Positions 50,001-59,959 of a stretch of 64,000 nucleotides of DNA are shown here, in pieces. This stretch comes from Albugo candida (taxonomy: Eukaryota; Oomycota; Peronosporomycetes; Albuginales). The stretch is from contig JBDOQK010000044.1 of the NCBI GenBank assembly GCA_040437565.1, positions 241,328-305,327 of the forward strand, read 5' to 3'. Position 1 is the stretch's first letter, and each line of letters starts with the position of its first letter. A model generated the notes under the pieces. The model saw only the letters and a list, made by a program, of their open reading frames with translations, ran no database searches and had not been told where the DNA came from. Made by a program: the position numbers and the translations under genes.

Positions 50001-50764
50001 GTTTGATGTACAAATTGAGTTTGGGATTGACACTTGTACTTCTTTCCGGATTCTCTCACGGAGGTCTCACGGTGTATATGTCGCACGCTTTAGAGTCTGT
50101 GGCGAACACGTGGGATTTCTATGCGAATTGTATCGCGTTACAGCTGGTTGGGGCCATCATGTCGTTCTTTGTGATCGACCGAACAAGTTTGCGTCGATTA
50201 CTATTGGGCACACTATTTCCCATTGCGATATCTGTCGCCGTTTTGGGATTCTACGCTACCACTACAACGTGGTCCGATCGATCGGCTCTTATTCTATTGC
50301 AAGTGGTGGGGCTTGTGCTCTACTTTTTCATCGGACTTGGGACATCGACAGCGCTTTGGGTGTCGTGTATTGGCTTATTTCCCACCAAACAACGCGCTGG
50401 GGTCGCGATTGCATACTTTATGGTGTACTTTTCTGTCACTTTGGTCGCTGTGTATGTACGTTCAAATTACTCCAAAGGCCAGTGGATGGAGAGCATTTAT
50501 TTGTTTGTAATGGCGGGAATGTGTCTGATTGCAATGGCTCTTCTTTTTGGGGCTGGTGACTTGAAAAATGGTCTTATTAGCACGAAACGAGAGATGGAAT
50601 CCGAACAACTTCGACTTCGTAGAACGCGTTCGGGACGACCGAGTGGACGATCTGTTGGAGTTGCGCGAAGTCGTAATATTAGTCGATCGAGAAATCGATC
50701 GCAAGTCTCCAAAAGCGGATATCAGTTGTATGAGTCACCGGCTGCTTCGGCAGCTCCAATTTGA
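44090..50764 (+). CDS. 1,3-beta-glucan (callose) synthase, GT48, fused to a C-terminal MFS sugar-porter domain
   Basis: A plasma-membrane enzyme that polymerises glucose from UDP-glucose into wall 1,3-beta-glucan. One uninterrupted frame, 2224 residues. The FKS1_dom1-type region is near 130-250 (ALYFLIWGEGANLRHMPE-type motif, seen as MLYFLIWGEGANLRHMPE; NYDDINEYFW near 225). A first membrane cluster spans about 275-560. The GT48 core is about 865-1400, with LTILKYLNKIHPEEWENFL, HYGHPDIFDKVFALTRGGLS, KGINLSEDVFAGFNATLRGG and QCGKGRDVALSQISMFEGKL. A second membrane cluster spans about 1280-1720. Residues about 1738-2160 look like a sugar porter: FFCGRRLAIVCGG (GRR after TM2), IAVYVYEISTREVRSK (the Y--EI----R motif) and PESPYWIYMR (the PESP signature). 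The tail is Arg/Ser-rich. The basic N terminus starts MDRVRTPSRRR. No introns. Confidence 0.95.
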   Translation: MDRVRTPSRRRADSNYFELDADRRRTKSDRVECFSQRIESLNITSIHASQSVGDLDNDEISIDSCCNLLHAKFGFQEGSIANQREHVLLLLANAKARTSLSEPVDHYINQLHAKLFSNYKDWCQFLTTKTAHFEYDRQKTQIRHPFHMEIMLYFLIWGEGANLRHMPECLCYIYHKMLLLLNERIASSITQEEGWFLNEIVRPIWKVCSNMQRRNTLGKPLEHVQVCNYDDINEYFWKSYCLQVDVTKVGYEMTQSHGKTFYEHRSIFTFMLNYYRIFQFNFMFLLALIVLAFAVTISPNGGHDGFTQFGRMGDTVSPFTSQDLGLALLSLPFGLALLCLFKCLLELAHTAHIVCSHEPSSSSSRSFTYFTALWVRILWHSGFSFLLGLMIVIPFRDASNTKLLDYSIIAVLVYLVPGIALVFVNAFHPQLIYATAMRKFVREGNTCYVGRRMTPPLSYRVQYTAFWLILWTLKAIVSYFILVRPLMLPSLAVFQMKLNYKVSLVSFSNIGVLVAYWAPSVFIFNYDTQIYFTIFQALLGAFQGWRMKTGEIRGEKEMSKAFRLAPQLFDQKIVTGLARSTDATANGMQSTGKAGTVAAYESQMMLRFVVVWNEIVNSFREGDLLDDKEAAILQYDIRSNGEVFEPVFLSAGKLSEASVLAIRAGKEGKGESQFQVSLVESDCLSAIRSFFTASWYVLETLFGSQDGNVLDGIRMIEEIASNGAFMRSFMVTELGRLRVAALDVLEDILDLPDPDTQSTHIPGAYVHNMGVIRNFVSKMDALLSSLDAFCTAPELQGKFLHTKFCSSSSGYVIAAQGLVNLYQSDVAMGAATRACLLLSLDKAEAMPRCLEARRRLGFFMKSLVMEIPQLSSIREMRSFSVVTPFYAETVLFSIQDLNNPLVNHPIFQNVEEGGKNLTILKYLNKIHPEEWENFLERIDVGSAEEAQQHFPQEIRLWASYRGQTLARTVQGMMLYEEAIKILHWLEIGSGHGRTAEQKQQQLQDMVRLKFSYVCACQVYGKHRAENQAQADDIDYLLKEYPNLRVAYVDTLTDSTTSSKVYDSVLIKSQGPEIVEVYRFQLPGDPIIGEGKPENQNNAVHFTRGEFVQTIDMNQQHYFEECLKMPQLLRTAELHPCKLPVSIIGMREHIFTGNASSLAKFKTWQELVFVTLSQRVLATPLFVRMHYGHPDIFDKVFALTRGGLSKASKGINLSEDVFAGFNATLRGGVVTHVEFMQCGKGRDVALSQISMFEGKLANGAGETSLAREAHRMGQFMDFFRLNSMYYSHTGFYFATWMTIVTTFVYMYSKVYVALAGVQEQVILKMNSTDILTRNEVFGFPRRAYEDSNDIINTQYYIQAGLFLSLPLVMVYFGEMGIRHGFLRLIEMIITGGPFFFIFQVGTTMHYFDNNLVHGEAQYKATGRGFKITRELYVLLYKAYSASHFRRAFELIGLCLIYWIFGDFHICQTEFLVENSFAADFCETAQGFGVQTFAIWTIAITWILAPFLFNTDGLDFEKTKADVRAWATWMYAEEDFCDQDGTMNGGWIGWWKNDLKLFHNSRPIARFTVILRESRHFLLMWYIITLRWQMIVVGIVAGFVLLTLVCLRLASVVGGRMREWKPRNRLVAYCLTLTIVVISCVLSVLFGFDADGKDVMALFFGYMAGLYGLNETARMYSFASTSIAFSIAFQQLAFLFDFLFCSAMIIPLFVMSGVPFLNIIQTRMMYNKGFSQVVSASSQYAFSLAAFMGILGGGGCGWILYVFSVLESSPEFISYATNFGLLDGKAGDGTFTYVFFIACIVASLAGGILNFFCGRRLAIVCGGLVTVIGMICITAAASQGDGMLLTGVALMGSSIGIVLPTIAVYVYEISTREVRSKSLLILGTGFILGTLVGTICMSSNHEVGWVWQIFVATIALSLVTPSVYLFPESPYWIYMRHGLDACERCLIILRRKEGVTEELKSIREETLVDARGSLMYKLSLGLTLVLLSGFSHGGLTVYMSHALESVANTWDFYANCIALQLVGAIMSFFVIDRTSLRRLLLGTLFPIAISVAVLGFYATTTTWSDRSALILLQVVGLVLYFFIGLGTSTALWVSCIGLFPTKQRAGVAIAYFMVYFSVTLVAVYVRSNYSKGQWMESIYLFVMAGMCLIAMALLFGAGDLKNGLISTKREMESEQLRLRRTRSGRPSGRSVGVARSRNISRSRNRSQVSKSGYQLYESPAASAAPI

Positions 50765-53700
50765 GTGTAGCGAATAGGACGAAATTTGTATTGCGTGAAT
50801 TTATGGTATCGATTGAATACACCGTTTTTTGTATTCTGTTTTTGTGAGAATTGGATGTTGTTGTCAGTATCCATCGGATGATACAGAAGGCTCAAAAGTT
50901 GTTGAAAAGATCAGTTTGTGCGGTTTTGAATCAGCGAACACTGTAAGAACACTCTGAATTGTTAAATGCTGCAGAGAGCATTGGGATCGAGACATAGGAC
51001 CACAAAGAGAACATCCACAAATAACGGGTTTCCAGTTGTTGAAGTGAGGTGTTCATCAGCCTTTGATGTTAAATTCTGATGAACACGCTCTCCTTTGATG
51101 AAGCAAATCGGCACTGCGTTTCAATCAAACAGCGCTGCCGTCCGATCTTTTATGACGCATTCGTTCTAAAGGGGGAAGTGATACATGTAAGAGGCTTTCT
51201 ATTTGTATATCGCAATGCTCAACCCAGCATGGGCTCTGATCAATGCGTTAGAATTGTTCTGTATGGCTGCCGTTTGTTTTGTGATACGTAGAGAAGCTTC
51301 GTTACGTTTGCCACAGTGCGAATTTTCTTTGCTTTAATGTGCGAGCCGTCCTTTCCTATTGCAGCAAGAATCTAGCAAGCTATATCGGAAAGGATGAGAG
51401 CAAAGGGACCCCACATCATAGTAAGTCTACCAGACTGGTGCAGGAGCTGCGTCTGCTTGGTCTATTTGGCTCGAGGAAAATACTGAATCATATACGCGTT
51501 CGTAGTCGAGCGTATGAATCGAAGGCAATTCAATGGCGTCTTTGGGCTTCGCTTAGCAATCGAATCAAAAGACAGCAGATGGATATCGCAAACATGCTCA
51601 CGAATTGTTGCATTGATACTAAAGCAGTCGCAAGTGGTCAGTCGGGTGCAGCATATGATTGCGTCTTTTTTCACAATATACGCAATTGTGTCGCTGGAGC
51701 GTCGTTGGATGAGCTCCTGAAAAAGTTTCCAATGATTATATTCTTTATACTTTACAAATTTGAGCTTAGATGAATGGTCAAGAGAGCGGAAGAGAATTCT
51801 TTTTCCAGCCAGCTGTGATAGTCAGATCGATGCAACATCGATATGTACCCAAAAGTTGAAATGACGGCTTGAATCAATCTATTTCTTGGACCCTCCTTTT
51901 GTCAATGACCAGCGATAGACTTGCAGAAATCAACAAATTGAAAAGTATACACACCATCAAAGCACAAGAAATTTTACGAATGTCAAAATTGTCGCTACTT
52001 CTTCATCAGTGTACGCGTCCATATCTCAGATTATAAGAGGGGTCCTAAAAGGTTGCGTCGAAAATTAACAAGGTATTTATCGATTTTCTTTATCTGGGCA
52101 GAGGGAGGCAAGCAAGCTATTTCACTTGAAACTTTGGCAGCATAAATGCAGCCCATAAATGATGTTTACACCGAGGGATGAAGCGTGTTGAGTAATGAGA
52201 TGATACCAGTGGGTCACATTTTATCAGCTAATGCATACAAGTAAATCCTTGAGAGATACAAGAACACAGCAGCGCACATCACTATATATGTCATCATCAA
52301 TGCCTATCCGTTGGATGGACTCCAGCTCAGTACAAAAGACCCTGTACCCATACACAAAATGAATACAGCATAAAGTCATTTGCGGTGCTAGTGGAGCTCT
52401 AGAGACTTCTAATAGTATTAATTGTATCCTGGCACGAAACCTTAATACTTCAAGAGAACGAACAATCAATGTGATAACGGATTTCCTTCACTTTAATGAG
52501 ACTACGGCAACAGTACCGGACGTGCTTTGCTCTGTGTCAACAGATCGACACTCATTGCATTATATCGAACTACTTCGTCTGTATTCCTCATGAGTAGAAT
52601 AGCCTTACTCATACGGGACATCTTTCTCAAGTGCTTGCGTCGAGCCAATCGTTCTCTCTGATAGCGACTCCAACTCAAGCACCCAACTGAATTCTACGAT
52701 TCCTTCTCATTAGTACATGGTATGTTCGGCTATAACCATACCTATTTGCTGATACTCTGTCTGGATCGAGAAGTAACGGCTACCGCGAGTCATCTTCGTT
52801 CTTGGAATTTGTGGCAGTGTGTCCCTGTATTTATTTTTCACGTTTTGACGATTCGACCTCAATAACTTTTGCTTTCAGTAGTAGTCATCATAGCTACATG
52901 TGACCAAAGCTTATTCAACCACCTGTCACTGACCCAATGTCGTCCTAATTTGTCGTGACTTACTTTGCGTGGAATGGTTCCGACGTTAAATATTTTTGAT
53001 GAAACAAGCGTTTGTATGGAATCGTTTGCTCACGGACGTATATATTGCAGTAAATGCTTACTATGTTGTGTATCATTTTGTTTCTGATGCTTGTTGCACA
53101 TGATCATATGCTATCGAGGCCATCCTTGCTGCTTATTCCGAAAGAAATGCGAGTGAGACACGAAGATGATAGTAAAAGATCCGTAGTAGCATTACACAAC
53201 TAGATTGCATGCCTACAAGATTGAATGACTGAGAGAGCTGTTATCATGATATATTGTCCATATTGTGTCATTTAAGGACGACAGAATGGCACCATATACA
53301 TGAAAAGCAGGGTTTACTGATGATCATTTTGACTTAATAGTATGCAATCAATAAGATAATAAGTGAATTGCGACTCGGTCTGACCTTCGAAGTCATGGCA
53401 TCTGACTGCTTCTGTTGATACGAAAATGAAAAAATCGAGACCTTGATTAGGACAACGAGATTCGATATGAAGCATCAAGTTCTAAACGATAATTAGGTGA
53501 ACAGAAAAGCTTACAATGGCACACTCGATGATACCAAAGTGCTTAAAACAAGCAGACTGTATCCATTGACCAGGGCATGCTAGCCGACTGGATATATATC
53601 GTGGCCAAATACGAATAGAAGCATAGGAATGGACGAGTTCACTTGCATTGCTTTCATCAATGTCCAACGGTACAATTGGAGCTAGCCCTTGTTCTTGCGT

Positions 53701-54411
53701 GTGACAGATACCTCACTCAAAGGATTCTGAGATTAGATGCAGGCTCGAGATACGAGGTGCGCCAAAATACTGAAAGAAAATTGCGGCCGCTTTATGATTA
53801 TTTTTTGTATCCCTTTGCATAGCTGCTGATGTGAAATGGAACCCACATATCCATCCTCCACACCAAATATCTCGAGGATTGACAGCACTCTTTCGCGCAA
53901 AGTTCTCTCGCTTATTTGATTAGTATGAACGTTGGATAGAACTTAATCAGGAAGGTGTATCAGTACGGACACTTGCAGCAACAAGCGGTAGTCTTCTACC
54001 GGCATACCTCACAAACAAATGTGACCCTTTTCTTGCCACTAGAACATGGACTGATGGCTGCAGAAAGAGCATTAAAATCAATATCTAGATAAACATCCAT
54101 ACACGTATGTTATTCATCAAAATTTTACTTCTCGATTTCATCGGGAAAATGTGGCACTGATTAGCTTCATCTACTTTGCATCATAGACCATAGAAACTAA
54201 TTCATATTGGTGCCAGCTTGACAATGCTGTCAATGCTTGCAAACGCGAAGCCAGTGCGTTGACTTGTATCGTATTTCCACCCCGCGAATTCATCGCATCC
54301 ACTTCATGACGCTGTATCGAATGGTCGTGTTATGTGCAAAAGCCAAAAATCTTGAATTTTGCTTCTTTCGTATTTCATATTTCTTACTGAAATTTCCTAA
54401 TCACTTATTAT
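50765..54411. other. Long stretch without identifiable genes
   Basis: Short open frames at 51079-51291 and 51339-51773 resemble nothing I know. A perfect 11-bp inverted repeat (51049-51059 and 51076-51086, GTGTTCATCAG, 16-nt loop) lies about 290 bp after the glucan synthase stop. The rest looks like old degraded DNA. Confidence 0.5.
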
Positions 54412-54873
54412 GATGCACTGATAAGTAAGTACTTGTTTTTTTTCTCATTTACAATTCACAGGTAAAGGAGACGTAACGGTGGATGTGGAGGGCGGGATTT
54501 TAGAGAAAAAGAATCAATTTGAGAGCGAACCTGCCTGGGCGTGGACGACTAAGCAGGTGAAATCATTAAGGAGCTTCAAATCTCTCATCATTNNNNNNNN
54601 NNNNNNNNNNNNNNNNNNNNNNNNNNNNNNNNNNNNNNNNNNNNNNNNNNNNNNNNNNNNNNNNNNNNNNNNNNNNNNNNNNNNNNNNNNNNGATGCACT
54701 GATAAGTAAGTACTTGTTTTTTTTCTCATTTACAATTCACAGGTAAAGGAGACGTAACAGTGGATGTGGAGGGCGGGATTTTAGAGAAAAAGAATCAATT
54801 TGAGAGCGAACCTGCCTGGGCGTGGACGACTAAGCAGGTGAAATCATTAAGGAGCTTCAAATCTCTCATCATT
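54412..54873. repeat. Unmerged contig overlap: 181 nt repeated across a 100-N gap, one mismatch
   Basis: Positions 54412-54592 recur at 54693-54873 around Ns 54593-54692, with a single G/A difference (GACGTAACGGTGG against GACGTAACAGTGG). It contains a short coding-like stretch (DVEGGILEKKNQFESEPAWA) preceded by an AG-type acceptor, but no gene can be built. Confidence 0.9.
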
Positions 54874-57091
54874 TGCTACACAAGAAATGTGTAGCGAAGT
54901 GCACCGAAATAGTGAATTCATGATCAAGAACCTTTTCCAAGTGAAGTTTTGATCGATCTGAGGAGAATTTAATCGTTTAGAGTCGTGCGAACTGTACCCG
55001 TTCTCGAGGTTGTCGTCAGTACAAATTATCAATAATCGAATCAATGAGGAAAAAATTTACGCCCTAGGGAGTATCCGCAAGCTATCTAGATAGGACTGAT
55101 CATGGTTCTTACTTTAGGTGAGAAGCATGAAGTGCCAAACGATTCTGAAGATTCTTTGTGTCACAAGAATCTAAGTTTTGAACTTGCCCCGTGTATTTAT
55201 ACTACCAAGACATAGCATATAGACCACTCATCATACCCTAAATGATGTCGGATTCAAAGTAAAACGAGATTGATCAGAACTTTGTCGACTGTTTCTTCTG
55301 ACTGCAGTAATGTATTTTTGCGATCATATCGATCATATCTCGGAAAAGACTATCACTCGCTCTCACAGTATAAATCAACATCCTGGAAAGAAGCGGCGAG
55401 TTTGTCGCGAAGAACAACTTGTGTAGGCTCGAGATCAATGTACTAAGAGCGAGCCGCGAATTGAAGGAGCGTCTTTTTCGAAAAAGGCATAATTCTAGAC
55501 ATTTGTCTCATAGTGTGTTTGCATCAGCACATACTGTCTTCGTACATTGCAAGATTTGATCATTCAGGTATGCTAAAGACCTGGATATCAAATCTGAAAT
55601 AATACAAGTACGATAAATGGCCGACTGACATTTTATCTATCATACTACAAGCAGGATGGTTGCAGTAAAAATAAATTTGTACAGATTTTCTGCGCACTAA
55701 ATTGGTTCTTCCAGATGGGTAATCGACTGATAGAAATGGGTGCGCGAATCAAATGATTGTGATCAAGATCTACTCATTTGACCACCTACAAAATATTTTT
55801 TGTTTCATTTCACATCAATGACCAGCACATCAGATTCAGTATTGCAGATAACTAAATGAATTGAGGCGTTGTTGAGCATTTCTTTTATTGATTTTTACGC
55901 AATTAGCTGAAGTCACAGAGTGAAGATACACATTGATGATCAATTTGCAAAATTCTCAAGAATAGAATAAACGGAAACTGATATCTCACGCAAGTTTGAA
56001 CGTAGAGAGCCATACGTATAATGACGATCAACTTGATATGACACAAGAGAGCTAGGGTGGAAAGAACGATAAATGCACCTTTCCGTGGCGTATTTCAAGT
56101 AAAGGCTGGATACGGATAGAAAAAAACATATCACCAGCACCAGATCAGAACCAAAATAAGAGACACGCCTTCATCGATACAGAGTCCATTTGTTGGTTTT
56201 GCACCAGTTCACTGAAACAGCAATTTGATATTATATACGACTACACTCAAGCAGAGTTGTATGACAAAATCTCACGTGATGGCCTACCGACCTAAATTCT
56301 AAAGCTTGCATGGGTACTCACCGCATGTTGAGATAATCGATTTTGAGACGAGGAAGCTATGTATGCGTCTGATACATGGACATAATTCATACCGAATCTC
56401 AGTAAAGGGCAAGATTGTATCTATCGTGACAATTGGTAGTCTCGTGAGCGATCCTCAGCTACAGATAAAGTAAATCCGATGGATACTTTGTATATTCTTC
56501 TCGCATGTACATGCAATTGCTTGCGTGTGGACATTTCAACAAATCGTTTTGTTTTATTCAATCATTAAAGCGCAGACTATGGGGGGAATTGACAATCCAA
56601 ATGCTTTCTCGCTCTGTATTCGACCTTATTGGATTTCTAGACAGGAATAAGAGCCGGAGAATACCATCATACGTGCTCTACTCCTGTGTAGTAGCACACA
56701 CGCAGCCAAAGAGACTCATGAGCATTCAATCGAGCGCTTATACTTGCGGCTGTACGGTTATCGGATCAGATAGCATGTATTGACATCCTCGGTCACATAT
56801 NNNNNNNNNNNNNNNNNNNNNNNNNNNNNNNNNNNNNNNNNNNNNNNNNNNNNNNNNNNNNNNNNNNNNNNNNNNNNNNNNNNNNNNNNNNNNNNNNNNN
56901 TATTGACCAATGATCGTGTCGAATGAAAGTGGAACGCTGGATAGAGCAATAAATTGGGTATCAAGTGGGGGGATGCTCCAAAGTTGCCGTCGATTTCCAT
57001 AATAACTTCCACAATTTCCATCTTCTTTACGGTTGGATGGCTCGATTGTTTCGAATCACGGGGAAGTTCTGCCCATTATTGAATCTGCTCC
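54874..57091. other. Region without identifiable genes
   Basis: Only short, unconvincing frames are seen. It contains the unsized gap 56801-56900, whose flanks do not overlap. Confidence 0.5.
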
Positions 57092-58922
57092 ATGCGATCA
57101 TTAAGAGCTATACGCGTACTCGCATTGGTATTAGCATGCTACATGGATGCTAGTGATGGTGAAGAGCTTACAAGAGAATACATCTACACCATTCCAGTTA
57201 GAGAAAACCACATATACCGATTTGGGAGGGATACAGAAATTGCCAGATGTGCCTTCTGGACTTTGCAGGGGTCAGTCGGGCCTCTTTACTCGGCAAAACG
57301 TTGGAGACTATAAGGATGATGATTACCTCTACGAGTCTTGGGTTTGAACTTATCGTGACACGTTGCGATAACGTCCTACGCTGCAACTCCCTTGAGTTGA
57401 TAGACCAGCCAATGCTCGAAATCACAAACCACGCACATGCATTTGATCATCGTAAATCGATACGGTCAGCAGCAAGCACTTTCGGATTCGAGCAACTCTT
57501 ACGTCAAACTGTTTGTGTGATCCGTTACCACGTAGATTTCGACGAGGATTGCAGAACATGCCTGCGAGAAGCAAGTGATTGTAAAAGTTTTGGTGAGTTC
57601 CTATTTACGAATAAGGGCATACTCTACTCTGCTACTATACTGCACACATCGCATAGCAAAGATACAATTAATCAAGCTTGCAAAGCATTTGATGCCTGTG
57701 GAAGAATGATCAAAAGCAAATTCTTGGATCAAACATGTCACGAGATCCATTATGCGAAAGCCTCGGAGTTTTATAGATTAAGTTCTTTGAGAGAAGATCA
57801 ACGTGAAAATGAGTTGAAGTCAGGAGCAGAAAGGCAAGAACGTGAGCTAAAAAAAAGATTCAACAAGTCAGCTGTACTGTGTCAAGGTTACAATCGAGTT
57901 GCGAGCACTTCTTTCACTACATGAAAAGTTGGTGACATGTATGAAATGCTGGGGAAGTCACTCATACAGTACTGTACATTTACTTGATATTAGGCTTGGA
58001 AGAATTCCGAGATTACTTCTAAAGGGAACGTGGACCTCATTTGGTTGGTTTGAGTGTAGAAAACTTTGTCGCGCAAGCCGTTTCTATCCGACGCAAATGT
58101 GCTACACAGATTACGACAAACAGTTTGTTACGCCATCAATCAAAAAAAAATCAAATATCTTTGTATATGCCCAAATCGATCAGAAAGGATATTAATACCG
58201 ATGATTAAAGCGGGTGCGTCATGGCATACCATCAAAGCAAACATATGTTTAAACACATCCTACTCAGTCGATATTATTCATTTACTGCTGACGGAATCGA
58301 AAGGAAATATAATTGTAGCAAGTGCTTGGAACTGCCGACAGGACATTCAGTATCACCGCTCTCCAATATAGTATCCCTGATTACAGTCAACGGTGTTTAT
58401 CAGAAGAGAAAAATTGGTCAGTGCATTTCTGAAGAAAAATGCAGTAGGATCGCGTTTATTCCCGATGAAAATTGTGTTGAAGATCTGCGGACAGCAGCCA
58501 AACTGACACATAAAAAGAGGGAGAGGTCATATGTGAATGCTTGGCTAAACGAGAATGAAGAAGGCTCACGACAACCATCGAATATGGAAAGCATTTCAAC
58601 CCGGTCTAGTGGATTGATTACCGTTGGGATGGCTAGATATACTCATCCAATGTGTCTGCTTTGTCTGGCTCTTCTATAAGAAGTAATAATGGTATCGACC
58701 GTAAAAAGCTACGTCTGGATGTTAAGGAGAGAGGGACAAAACGAAAACTTACCGGTGTGTCATTTGTGTGAGATTGCTGACAAAACCATGAAGCTTAATG
58801 TTCGTTCAATGAGACAGATATCCGCCGCAAAGATCCAATATCACGTATTGGAAGCGATACAATCAGACCTAGACTACGACGGACTGATATCGGTTTGGCA
58901 ACTTCCAATTGACGGCCCGTAG
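57092..58922 (+). pseudogene. Possible degraded secreted cysteine-containing protein locus
   Basis: At 57092 an ATG opens a typical signal peptide (MRSLRAIRVLALVLACYMDA, cleavage likely near SDG/EE) followed by about 50 residues, then a stop at 57311. A second frame overlaps it from 57247 to 57924 (225 residues) with coding-like composition, cysteines (CDNVLRCNS, FDEDCRTCLREASDC) and a charged helical end (LREDQRENELKSGAERQERE). Further Cys-containing frames follow at 58221-58679 and 58689-58922 (YNCSKCLEL, CISEEKCSRIA, LPVCHLCEIAD). I could not connect them with convincing introns. It may be a broken effector-like gene, a multi-exon gene with sequence errors, or two genes. Function is unknown. 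Confidence 0.35.
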
Positions 58923-59002
58923 AGTAACTTTCGACTGGGTGTGACTTTCGAACGACCCGTCGAGTAACTTTCGATTGGGAGTGACTTTCAAATGACCCGT
59001 CA
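58916..59002. repeat. Tandem repeat, 40-nt period, about 2.2 copies
   Basis: Units start at 58916, 58956 and 58996, each beginning CCCGT. The first two complete units share GAGTAACTTTCGA-TGGG-G and differ at a few sites. Confidence 0.85.
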
Positions 59003-59950
59003 ACTAAGGTGATTGTGGTGGTCAATTTGACTATTAACTTCGAAGTAAAAATAATCACAAAACGTGTCTCATATATCGTGCCTTACTGCGTTGCCTCTCA
59101 TGCTTTAGACATGTTCGTTAGCCCCAAAACCGCCACACTATTTGTACATGCTGGGATTCTATCTCTTTATGAACCTTCATGAAGTCCCAATTTCATTTCG
59201 CTTAGACTTGACGTTTTCTTCGTATCTATCCCATCGATCTCCTTAAAAGATGCTTTGAGTCGACCGTTCAGCCCGACAAGCTTGAGTAGATCTGGAATCA
59301 TTTTCATCCTAAAGAACGGTTGGTGTATGAGTTCGACCACAACACATAGCCCCAACAAATACTCGAAACATATAGCTCCTAATATTGAAAATTTCATTCT
59401 ATGTCTTTTTTATCATGGGAGCTGAATAGCGTGAAATAGAATCACTAGGTATGAATAAGGTGAATTTCTCATCATTAGTATTGAGCTCGGGGCAACTACC
59501 ACTCATTGCTACTTTAGGTTAGTCGCTTAAACTTGGTAATTATGTAGATGTACGAGACATGTAGATAAAAGGAATGATTAAGGAGGTAAAAATCAAGCAA
59601 GATTCCATCATCCCAATAGCGTCCGATCTTCAACGGACCTGTTTGCGCTGGCATCTGATCGTGTGTTCCTTTTCTCAGATTGATGAGATCAGCATATATG
59701 CTATTGAGTACACTCAGGATCACGATTATCTTGACTTTCTTCACTTTGGTAGAGTTGTGCTTTTAGAAAAACTCAAACGCACAGCTCAGTGAATTGCCAC
59801 GTGAGACGCGATGGAGATATTGAATGATGTAGTACAGAGCAGTGGATACTTCGGTTAGTTACTAGCACTAGCTCTGCTTCAAATAAATGAGAAACTAAAT
59901 GTATTTCGAACTTATGATTTTCGAGTTACCTCGTATGTCCGTTACCACCG
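59003..59950. other. Region without identifiable genes
   Basis: Short frames only, none recognisable. It presumably includes the far end of the adjacent copia fossil, but no LTR could be identified here. Confidence 0.45.
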
Positions 59951-59959
59951 ATCGCTCAT

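Noticed and set aside
51339-51773. 144-residue ORF
   Set aside because: Basic helical-looking sequence but no recognisable family, no introns or promoter signal and no neighbours; chance or a relic is as likely.
58916-59002. CRISPR-like array
   Set aside because: Contiguous 40-nt tandem units without spacers in a eukaryotic genome.
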